Assembly (NCBI GenBank): GCA_030616565.1
Contig: JAUWXC010000041.1
Span: forward strand, 1 to 6,684
Source of the DNA: Methanocellales archaeon
Lineage (GTDB): Archaea > Halobacteriota > UBA148 > JAUWXC01
Length of the DNA stretch: 6,684 nucleotides
Reading direction: 5' to 3'
Shown here: positions 1-5,457 of the stretch, piece after piece
Position numbering within the stretch: the stretch's first letter is position 1
Layout of the letters: each line of letters opens with the position of its first letter
Made by a program: the position numbers and the translations under genes
The notes under the pieces: generated by a model
Database searches by the model: none
Told to the model about the DNA's origin: nothing
What the model saw: only the letters and a program-made list of their open reading frames with translations

Positions 1-1237
1 AGATATGCTCGCTTAACGCAGATTTGATTGTCTCATCTTTAGCAAGCTCGTCCAGCGCTTCATCAAGACTCTTCGGAAGCGTTTTGATGCCCAGTTTTCC
101 CCGTTCCTGGGGAGACATCGCATATATGTTCTTGTTAACTGGCTCACCGGGATCGATCTTGTTCTTGATGCCATCCAAACCCGCTTTTAACATCACCGAC
201 ATCGCCAGGTAAGGATTGCACGCTGGATCCGGACTTCGCAGCTCTGCTCTTGTTCCGGCTCCTCTGCGTGCAGGTACTCTTACTAATGGAGATCTATTCT
301 GCTCTGACCATGCGATGTACACCGGCGCTTCATATCCTGGCACGAGCCGTTTGTATGAGTTGACCAACTGGTTTGTGATTGCCGTATACCCCCTTGCATG
401 TGCCAGCAACCCACCTATATAATACCTGGCAACATCGCTCAGTTGGTATGGTGAGTTGGAGTCATAGAACGCATTCTTGCCACTCTTAAACAATGATTGA
501 TGCACGTGCATTCCAGAGCCATATTCTTCAAAGAGCGGTTTTGGCATGAACGTCGCGTGCAGACCGTGTTTTTGTGCGATGATTCTGACCACGAACTTTA
601 ACGTCACCAAGCGGTCTGCTGTCGTAAGCGCGTCTGCATGCTTGAAATCGATCTCATGCTGACCTGGAGCGACCTCATGATGAGAGGCCTCAATCTCAAA
701 CCCCATCTCCTCCAGGGTGAGCACTGTATCTCGCCTTGCATTTTCGCCCAAATCCACCGGAGACAGGTCAAAATAGCCGCCCTGGTCGTGCGTTTTTGTG
801 GTCACACCCCCATTTTCATCCTTCAGGAAGAGGAAGAACTCCGCCTCTGGACCCACGTTCATCGTGAATCCCAACTTTTCAGCCTCTTTCAGCACATTTT
901 TCAGATTGTTTCTCGGGCAACCCGCGAACGGTTTGCCGTCAGTATTGTATACATCGCATATCAGTCGCGCAACTGTGACGTTGTTTGATTTCCATGGAAA
1001 AATGGTAAAAGTGGACGGGTCCGGCTTCAGATACATGTCGGATTCTTCGATTCGTACAAAGCCTTCAATGGAAGAGCCGTCAAACATCAATTCGCCGGCC
1101 AGCGCTTTTTCTAATTGCGAGACGGGAATCGCCACGTTTTTCACGATGCCCATGATGTCCGTGAACTGCAGCCTAATAAATCTTACGTCGTGTTTTTCTA
1201 CCAACCCATGTATGCGGTCTATAGCTTTTGCACTCAC
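1..1237 (-). CDS. glnA: Glutamine synthetase, type I (alpha-like), 3' end off the left edge
   Basis: Catalyses ATP-dependent amidation of glutamate to glutamine, the main cytoplasmic ammonia-assimilation step. The reverse strand encodes an uninterrupted 412 residues containing hallmark GS motifs in order: [11 protein letters not shown] near the N-terminus, [10 protein letters not shown] (substrate loop), [11 protein letters not shown] (metal-binding Glu), [38 protein letters not shown] and a [10 protein letters not shown] segment. About 30 C-terminal residues lie outside the window, judging from the usual length of about 440. The Tyr-adenylylation loop of GSI-beta enzymes (NLYDLPP type) is not seen; the corresponding stretch reads [10 protein letters not shown], so GSI-alpha is favoured. 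No ATG fits the start. I chose GTG at 1235-1237, which gives an N-terminus starting [12 protein letters not shown]; an in-frame GTG at 1244-1246 is the alternative. It lies about 50-60 bases after hisF on the same strand, so it is either co-transcribed with hisF or read from its own promoter in that gap. The family call is certain; only the start is uncertain. Confidence 0.97.
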   Translation of the reverse strand, partial: MSAKAIDRIHGLVEKHDVRFIRLQFTDIMGIVKNVAIPVSQLEKALAGELMFDGSSIEGFVRIEESDMYLKPDPSTFTIFPWKSNNVTVARLICDVYNTDGKPFAGCPRNNLKNVLKEAEKLGFTMNVGPEAEFFLFLKDENGGVTTKTHDQGGYFDLSPVDLGENARRDTVLTLEEMGFEIEASHHEVAPGQHEIDFKHADALTTADRLVTLKFVVRIIAQKHGLHATFMPKPLFEEYGSGMHVHQSLFKSGKNAFYDSNSPYQLSDVARYYIGGLLAHARGYTAITNQLVNSYKRLVPGYEAPVYIAWSEQNRSPLVRVPARRGAGTRAELRSPDPACNPYLAMSVMLKAGLDGIKNKIDPGEPVNKNIYAMSPQERGKLGIKTLPKSLDEALDELAKDETIKSALSEHI

Positions 1238-1273
1238 ACGTATCACTCTACCAATGAATTGGGCTCCCCCTAT

Positions 1274-1291
1274 ATGATATTTACTAAAAAA
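1274..1291 (-). promoter_or_regulatory. Possible glnA promoter and T-tract in the hisF-glnA gap
   Basis: Just after the hisF stop, the minus strand shows a run of six T (1286-1291) and then an A/T-rich stretch reading TAAATATCATATA. This could be a TATA element about 25-35 bases upstream of the glnA GTG codons. The T-run could act as a weak archaeal terminator for the upstream message. Both readings are inferences from base composition and spacing. No GGAA-N6-TTCC operator is present in this gap. Confidence 0.3.
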
Positions 1292-1295
1292 GAGT

Positions 1296-2114
1296 TCATA
1301 TCTTGACAGAGATGCTCTTTGCCTTTAGATATTCCTTTGCTTCCTTGACCGTATATTCGCCATAGTGGAATATGCTTGCAGCCAGGCAGGCATCTACCCC
1401 ATTGACGAAGGCTTCATACATGTGCTCCAGGTTGCCGCATCCGCCTGATGCGATCACAGGTATGTTAACCGCCTCTGCTATTGCCCTGGTGATGGGGATG
1501 TCGTATCCGTCTTTGGTCCCGTCTCTATCTTTAGAGGTGAGCAAAATTCCGCCTGCACCAAGCTTTTCCACTTCTAATGCCCACTGGACTGCATCCTTCC
1601 CTGTCGAGGTCTTGCCCCCGTAGATGACGACGTCATACCACGCCTTGCTTCCGTCTTCGAGTTCGATCATTGTTTTGTCCTCTGCCCTAGTGAACGTTCG
1701 CTTGCAGTCGATCGCAGCCACCACCCGCTCGGAGCCAAACGTTTTTGCGGCATCTTTTATCAATTCAGGACTTTTGACCGCAGCGGTGTTAACGCCCGCT
1801 TTGTCTGCCCCGGCATCAAAGACCTTCCTGAAATCGTCCAAATTTCTTATCCCGCCTCCAACGCATAGCGGAATTGAGATTTGCTCCGCTATCTTTCTCG
1901 ACATATCGATCATCATCTCTCTCCCCTCGGTCGATGCGGTGATATCCAGGAAAACGAGCTCATCTGCCCCCTCTTTGTCGTACTTTCTTGCAAGTTCAAC
2001 CGGATCGCCAGCGTATTTGAGTTCTTCAAATTCTACGCCCTTGACCACTACAGCGTTCCCCTTCTCATCAAGCGTTGTATCTAAGCAGGGAATAATTTTT
2101 TCATCTTTTATCAC
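1296..2114 (-). CDS. hisF: Imidazole glycerol phosphate synthase cyclase subunit HisF
   Basis: HisF forms imidazole glycerol phosphate and AICAR from PRFAR using ammonia delivered by its glutaminase partner HisH; this is the fifth step of histidine synthesis and it feeds AICAR to purines. The (beta/alpha)8-barrel signatures are clear: IIPCLD with the catalytic Asp, [34 protein letters not shown], the phosphate-binding VGGGIR, AAIDCKR with the second catalytic Asp, [23 protein letters not shown] and [11 protein letters not shown]. Both essential aspartates (Asp11 and Asp130 in the Thermotoga enzyme) are present, so it should be active. The loop after AIDCKR is somewhat expanded and charged. 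Start: GTG at 2112-2114 gives a 272-residue protein with [12 protein letters not shown], the usual N-terminal spacing; a TTG at 2124-2126 would add four residues. Neither start has a good Shine-Dalgarno site. It follows the glutamate-synthase-like gene by a short gap (about 15-27 bases) and precedes glnA. No hisH is in the window. Confidence 0.95.
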   Translation of the reverse strand: MIKDEKIIPCLDTTLDEKGNAVVVKGVEFEELKYAGDPVELARKYDKEGADELVFLDITASTEGREMMIDMSRKIAEQISIPLCVGGGIRNLDDFRKVFDAGADKAGVNTAAVKSPELIKDAAKTFGSERVVAAIDCKRTFTRAEDKTMIELEDGSKAWYDVVIYGGKTSTGKDAVQWALEVEKLGAGGILLTSKDRDGTKDGYDIPITRAIAEAVNIPVIASGGCGNLEHMYEAFVNGVDACLAASIFHYGEYTVKEAKEYLKAKSISVKI

Positions 2115-2141
2115 ACTCTTTTGCAATAACGAAAAGGAGAA

Positions 2142-3734
2142 CTAGCCGAGAATGCTCTCCATCACGTCGTTCTCGATGTCTTCGATGGTGGGAATGCCGG
2201 TCACTTTACACGCCCTTTCTGACAGGGCTGCGATGTCGTTCCTGTTCAGCAACTCTAACTTCCATTTTCTCACGCCCGCCATCAGTTGCTTTAGACCGAC
2301 ACCAACCCTATCATGGAAGTAGGTGTACAGACCGATGGCGCCCCAAGGAATCTTCTTCAGGTCTTCCCCGAATATTCCCTCTAACTCGGTGGTTGCGATG
2401 AAGAATTGCTCTGGTCTGTTGCCATAAAGGGTCGCAAATTTGGCAGGCAATTGGTCTTCTTCGGCCAGTCTCACGTAATGATTTGATTTCATAACCGCAG
2501 TTATTGGAGCTCTGGCCGTAGCAATGGTCTTCACGTACGGTCCATCTTCAAAACCGCTCATAGCTATGGATTTGAATATTTGCGCTTCGTTGACGAAGCC
2601 GCCCGCCATCGCGATATCTGGTATATGTCTCCCTTTTCGTTTGAGCAGTTCTATCGCCCGTAAAACTTGGGCCTCCAGATAAACAGTGGGCGTAGATGCT
2701 TCGTTCATCATCGGAACCGGGCTCATACCTGTCCCTCCACCCGCACCATCGAACGTGACCAGATCTATTTTTGCCTCCGAAGCAAGCTTCATGGTGAGCG
2801 CAACCACCGCAGGGCGATATGCACCCGTCTTCAGAAAAACGCGCTTAGCACCTTGCTTTCTTAGCCAATCGACATCCTCTAAGAAATCCCTTTCTTTCAC
2901 CATGCCGACCCTACTGTGTCGCTCGAAGGAGTCAAAGACCTTTTCATTAAAGGCCTTTTGCACATCCTCGTCCTCGGGATCTGGCCAAATGATGTACCCT
3001 CTTTTTTTCAGCATTATCGCCTTTTCCAGATCCCTGACCCTTACCTCACCTCCTATAGCCTTGGCTCCCTGCCCCCACTTTCTTTCGATGGTATCGACGC
3101 CTAAGCTTGATAATGCGTAAACGTCAACGCCGCCCCTCTGATCCTCGACATTTGTCTGAACGACTATATCTCCGTGCTTTTCATCCCAAAACTCCCTGTA
3201 CTTATCAACCCTGTACTTCAAATCGTCAGAGTGAGTTACCTTTCCCTTAGAATCATATCTCGCGGAAGAATCCATTCCACATACTTTTTCGCCTACTACC
3301 ATCACCGTTCCCGATATAGCCGCTCCTACTGCCAAGCCATCCCAATTTCGCTTGGCAACTTCCGTAGAGCCCAGTCCGGCAATGGTCACCGGTAATTTGA
3401 TTGGAATTCCTCCCACAGAGCTCCTTATATCCACTGCGGAAAACAGCGCTTTATCAGAGTCTGCCTCTATCCCTTTCGCACCGACGACGTCAACCAAGAT
3501 TTGAAAGTGAGACCAGTCCAATCCATAATCCTTGTTTGACGCTTGCGTGCTCGTACCGAACTCCTCTGGATCAGGATAAAGAACTTCTCTACCCCTAAAT
3601 GCGGACTTGCCTATTTCACAAAGGGTAAGGCACCCTTCTATGCATATCGGACACATCCCACTTGTAGGGGATACATCGCGGGTCCTTATCGACGTGCCAG
3701 TTGTGGATCTTGCGTTTGCATATATATCAGCCAT
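2142..3734 (-). CDS. FMN-binding glutamate synthase family protein (GltB central-domain-like) with N-terminal Cys cluster
   Basis: A 530-residue protein of the archaeal stand-alone glutamate-synthase-domain family. Classical enzymes make glutamate from glutamine and 2-oxoglutarate. Visible here: a cysteine cluster C-x2-C-x3-C-x3-C at residues 28-39 (CPICIEGC start), which could hold an Fe-S cluster; TIAGLGSTEVAKRNWDGLAVG (about 117-137), a likely barrel strand; QGAKAIGGEV (222-231), resembling QGAKPGEGG of GltB; and FDGAGGGTGMSP (328-339), resembling HDGGTGASP of the flavin/substrate site. There is no N-terminal glutamine amidotransferase domain and no gltD-like partner in the window. The C-x5-C-x4-C 3Fe-4S motif of bacterial GltB is also absent; the only other cysteines are 152 and 509. 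It may therefore use free ammonia, a separate glutaminase, or a different substrate. Start ATG at 3732-3734 has an AGGGG site eight bases upstream. It is first gene of a likely operon with hisF and perhaps glnA, and is divergent from nrpR. The domain family is firm; the exact reaction is not. Confidence 0.85.
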   Translation of the reverse strand: MADIYANARSTTGTSIRTRDVSPTSGMCPICIEGCLTLCEIGKSAFRGREVLYPDPEEFGTSTQASNKDYGLDWSHFQILVDVVGAKGIEADSDKALFSAVDIRSSVGGIPIKLPVTIAGLGSTEVAKRNWDGLAVGAAISGTVMVVGEKVCGMDSSARYDSKGKVTHSDDLKYRVDKYREFWDEKHGDIVVQTNVEDQRGGVDVYALSSLGVDTIERKWGQGAKAIGGEVRVRDLEKAIMLKKRGYIIWPDPEDEDVQKAFNEKVFDSFERHSRVGMVKERDFLEDVDWLRKQGAKRVFLKTGAYRPAVVALTMKLASEAKIDLVTFDGAGGGTGMSPVPMMNEASTPTVYLEAQVLRAIELLKRKGRHIPDIAMAGGFVNEAQIFKSIAMSGFEDGPYVKTIATARAPITAVMKSNHYVRLAEEDQLPAKFATLYGNRPEQFFIATTELEGIFGEDLKKIPWGAIGLYTYFHDRVGVGLKQLMAGVRKWKLELLNRNDIAALSERACKVTGIPTIEDIENDVMESILG

Positions 3735-3742
3735 ATTTTCTA

Positions 3743-3747
3743 CCCCT
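3743..3747 (-). promoter_or_regulatory. Shine-Dalgarno site of the glutamate-synthase-like gene
   Basis: On the minus strand the sequence reads AGGGG followed by an eight-base spacer and then ATG. This supports the chosen start and implies a leadered transcript, unlike the divergent nrpR gene. Confidence 0.6.
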
Positions 3748-3770
3748 TAATTCTATGATTTGTACTGCCG

Positions 3771-3802
3771 CTTATATTCTCTTTGTTTTTGTCTTAATAA
3801 TT
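3771..3802 (-). promoter_or_regulatory. Candidate promoter region for the glutamate-synthase-like gene
   Basis: Two TATA-like elements are visible on the minus strand. One is AATATAAG (3771-3778), which would place the transcription start near 3748-3752, just before the AGGGG ribosome site. The other is AATTATTAAG (3793-3802), which would place it near 3770. The second lies only about eight bases from the NrpR operator, so repressor bound there could block TFB and TBP. The operator is about 33 bases upstream of the first. Which element is used cannot be told by eye. Confidence 0.45.
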
Positions 3803-3810
3803 GCTTTTAT

Positions 3811-3826
3811 CGGAATTCAATTTCCG
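3811..3826. promoter_or_regulatory. NrpR operator, perfect CGGAA-N6-TTCCG palindrome
   Basis: The bases read CGGAA, then TTCAAT, then TTCCG. This exactly matches the archaeal nitrogen operator (GGAA-N6-TTCC in Methanococcus, with flanking C and G in Methanosarcina) bound by NrpR. It lies in the divergent region between the glutamate-synthase-like gene and nrpR itself, 59 bases upstream of the nrpR TATA box and next to a candidate promoter of the opposite gene. The motif match is seen directly. Function as an operator is inferred from the match plus the adjacent repressor gene. An extra TTCC half-site follows at 3827-3830. Confidence 0.85.
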
Positions 3827-3884
3827 TTCCACCAGCTATTTTACGTCTTCTATTATAAACCTTGTGGTTTTAAATTGCCGATAC

Positions 3885-3893
3885 TTATATATA
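3885..3893 (+). promoter_or_regulatory. TATA box of nrpR
   Basis: TTATATATA is centred about 29 bases before the nrpR ATG. Archaeal initiation typically falls 24-28 bases downstream of the TATA centre, so the transcript should begin at or within a few bases of the ATG. Together with the lack of a Shine-Dalgarno sequence, this points to a leaderless or nearly leaderless mRNA. Confidence 0.65.
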
Positions 3894-3917
3894 CGCAACT
3901 GACTCATAATTGCATTT

Positions 3918-4904
3918 ATGCCCAAGACCATGGATGAGCAAAAACTACTCGATATTTTGAGCATTCTCTATGACAGCAGAGAGTCCCTTGGTGCAACTGT
4001 CATTGCGAGAAGACTTGAGAGCATGGGGTATGACATTGGCGAGCGAATGGTTCGGAACTATCTGCAGATGCTCGATAAAAAACGCTTCACGAAGAAGGTT
4101 GGACGGAAAGGAAGGGCGATAACGGCAGAGGGAGTGGCAGAGCTCAAGGCGGAGAGAGTTCACGAGAGAGTGGGCTTTGTCAAGTCACTGATCCAGGATT
4201 TGACATGTCAGGTGACCTACGATTCCGCTGTGCATGATGGCGATATCGTCGTAAATTGTACTTTGTTGAACGCCGACGATATCAGAAAAGCGCTCAGCAC
4301 GATAAAACTCGTGTATGAAAAAGGCTGGATGATCAGTCCTCTGGTAAAAGTTCTTTTAGAGGGCGATGAGTTAGAAGGAAACGTCATATCCAAGGGCAAA
4401 GTAGCACTGCTAACTGTGTGCAGTATCACCATTGACGGAATTCTGATGAATGCCGGTATCCCCACGGATCCGATTTATGGCGGAATCGTAGAGGTAAGAA
4501 GCAATACGCCCGAGCGATTCGTGGAGATAATCAGATTCGATGGATCCTCTCTTGATCCTCTTGAGTTGTTCTTGGCAAAGGGCATGACAAGTATCCTTAA
4601 AGTGATGGAGACAGGGAGGGGTAAAGTACTGGCCAATTATAGAGAGATTCCGGCGTCATCGCGCGATGAAGCTATGCGCATCCTTGATGACATCAGCGAA
4701 CACTTCAGCGGCATTCTGATGGTTGGCGAACCAGAGGAAAAAGTTCTCGGGCTCAGTGCTTCGCAGAGAAGGTGTGGCATTGCTATGCTTGGAGGGTTAA
4801 ACCCCATTGCCGCCATGGAAGAGGCGGGAGTGTCCACGAGGACCGAGGCAATTCACGGATTGATGTCCGTTAAGATGATGGAACATATCGATGATGTGTT
4901 ATAG
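3918..4904 (+). CDS. nrpR: NrpR-family global nitrogen transcriptional repressor (HTH plus one NrpR domain)
   Basis: DNA-binding repressor of archaeal nitrogen-assimilation genes; in characterised methanogens 2-oxoglutarate, which rises under nitrogen limitation, releases it from DNA. Residues about 7-75 form a winged helix-turn-helix (LGATVIARRLESMGYDIGER, then a VRNYLQMLDKKR recognition region and a wing rich in Lys, Arg and Gly). Residues about 86-322 form one NrpR (DUF128) domain with the typical MNAGIPTDPIYGGIVEV, RFDGSSLDPLELFLAKGMTS and GIAMLGGLNPIAAMEEAG segments. At 328 residues it carries a single effector domain, as in Methanosarcina NrpRI, rather than the tandem pair of Methanococcus NrpR. 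The first ATG is preferred because it fits a leaderless message from the TATA box; a second ATG at 3930 is possible. It is divergent from the glutamate-synthase-like gene, with an NrpR operator between them, so autoregulation is possible. Its stop codon directly abuts the stop of the convergent dUTPase gene. Confidence 0.93.
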   Translation: MPKTMDEQKLLDILSILYDSRESLGATVIARRLESMGYDIGERMVRNYLQMLDKKRFTKKVGRKGRAITAEGVAELKAERVHERVGFVKSLIQDLTCQVTYDSAVHDGDIVVNCTLLNADDIRKALSTIKLVYEKGWMISPLVKVLLEGDELEGNVISKGKVALLTVCSITIDGILMNAGIPTDPIYGGIVEVRSNTPERFVEIIRFDGSSLDPLELFLAKGMTSILKVMETGRGKVLANYREIPASSRDEAMRILDDISEHFSGILMVGEPEEKVLGLSASQRRCGIAMLGGLNPIAAMEEAGVSTRTEAIHGLMSVKMMEHIDDVL

Positions 4905-5321
4905 TTACCTTACGGCTCCCCTGGAATCTTGATACTTTCCCCTATACGCTTCGCTCGGCGCCTTTACCTGGAGCAGGAGCATCTGGACGATTCTTTCACC
5001 CTTCTTCAACTCTATTTCCCTTTCACTCATATTGCTCAGGCAGAGCGTTAGATTTCCCCTGAATCCCGGGTCGACAAAGCCGCCACCCAAGATAAGTCCT
5101 TTTCGTGCATATGACGACCTGGTTCTAAGAACCCCTGCAACATCGGAAGGCATCTCCACGTACTCGAGTGAGGATACCAACTTGAACCCCTTTGGCGGTA
5201 TCGTAACGCTGGCGCCAACCCTGAGATCATACGAAGCGGGCTGAAGCGATTCTTTGCCAAATGGCTCGATGACCAGGTCCTTCTCCATCCTTTGCACTAT
5301 CTCTTTGCCTGACAGAATCAT
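4905..5321 (-). CDS. dUTPase / dCTP deaminase family protein, probably dUTPase
   Basis: A 138-residue member of the trimeric Dcd/Dut nucleotide hydrolase fold, which keeps dUTP low and supplies dUMP for thymidylate synthesis. Visible motifs: LQPASYDLRVG (26-36), the phosphate-binding RTRSSYARKGL (66-76, with Arg68-Ser-Ser), GFVDPGFRGNLTL (81-93, with catalytic Asp84), IVQMLLLQV (111-119) and a Dcd-like tail YRGKYQDSRG. In dCTP deaminases the segment after the Asp motif carries an essential Glu (LTLE or VLE). Here that place is Cys94 (LTLCLSN), so deamination is unlikely and dUTP hydrolysis is the better inference. It is shorter than most Dcd proteins (about 155-205), and the tail ends soon after KYQDSRG. 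The start ATG has a strong GGGGGAGGT ribosome site. It is convergent with nrpR (no gap) and divergent from the tRNA gene. An alternative name would be dCTP deaminase-like protein. Confidence 0.85.
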   Translation of the reverse strand: MILSGKEIVQRMEKDLVIEPFGKESLQPASYDLRVGASVTIPPKGFKLVSSLEYVEMPSDVAGVLRTRSSYARKGLILGGGFVDPGFRGNLTLCLSNMSEREIELKKGERIVQMLLLQVKAPSEAYRGKYQDSRGAVR

Positions 5322-5325
5322 GACG

Positions 5326-5334
5326 ACCTCCCCC
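5326..5334 (-). promoter_or_regulatory. Strong Shine-Dalgarno site of the dUTPase gene
   Basis: The minus strand reads GGGGGAGGT followed by CGTC and the ATG. This is the best ribosome binding site in the window and fixes the start codon of the dUTPase gene. Confidence 0.8.
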
Positions 5335-5353
5335 GCTGCTTACTTTCACGCAA

Positions 5354-5363
5354 ACTATAATAG
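5354..5363 (+). promoter_or_regulatory. TATA box of tRNA-Arg
   Basis: ACTATAATAG is centred about 26 bases before the first base of the mature tRNA, the normal distance for an archaeal promoter whose transcript begins at or just before the tRNA 5' end. Confidence 0.55.
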
Positions 5364-5373
5364 AGCAGTGCTT

Positions 5374-5384
5374 GAATATATATC
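5374..5384 (-). promoter_or_regulatory. TATA box of the dUTPase gene
   Basis: The minus strand reads GATATATATTC, ending one base from the tRNA coding start. It predicts transcription starting around 5350-5355 and a leader of about 30 bases carrying the Shine-Dalgarno site. It is interleaved with the tRNA promoter on the other strand, so the two may compete. Confidence 0.55.
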
Positions 5385-5457
5385 GGGTCTGTGGGGTAGT
5401 GGACCATCCTTTCGGGCTTCGGACCCGACGACCTGGGTTCAAATCCCAGCAGATCCG
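5385..5457 (+). tRNA. tRNA-Arg, anticodon UCG
   Basis: A 73-base cloverleaf folds by eye. The acceptor stem GGGTCTG pairs with CAGATCC (one G-U pair) and is followed by discriminator G. The D arm pairs GGG with CCT through one G-U, and its loop holds AGTGGA with A20, a usual arginine identity base. The anticodon stem TCGGG/CCCGA is perfect, with loop CTTCGGA giving anticodon TCG at 5419-5421, which reads CGA (Arg). The variable loop is CGAC. The T arm is CTGGG/CCCAG with loop TTCAAAT. CCA is not encoded, and no intron is present. A short T-rich stretch (TCTTTT from 5458) could end transcription. Its last 19 bases overlap the 3' end of the opposite-strand phosphotransferase gene. Confidence 0.95.

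Noticed and set aside
638..1277. Two overlapping plus-strand open frames
   Set aside because: They are antisense to conserved glnA motifs and have no recognisable domain.
1624..2145. A 173-codon open frame on the plus strand
   Set aside because: It is wholly antisense to hisF apart from its end, is rich in Ser and Pro as expected of a shadow frame, and resembles no known protein.
2686..3120. A 144-codon open frame on the plus strand
   Set aside because: It lies antisense to the strongly conserved FMN/synthase core of the glutamate-synthase-like gene and shows biased, domain-free composition.
3403..3410. GGAATTCC palindrome as a second NrpR operator
   Set aside because: It lacks the six-base spacer and lies inside a coding region; it is a simple restriction-site-like palindrome.
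3735..3917. A small RNA or riboswitch in the divergent intergenic region
   Set aside because: Beyond the operator palindrome and the TATA elements, no stable stem or recognisable aptamer core could be found by eye, and 183 bases are well accounted for by two promoters.
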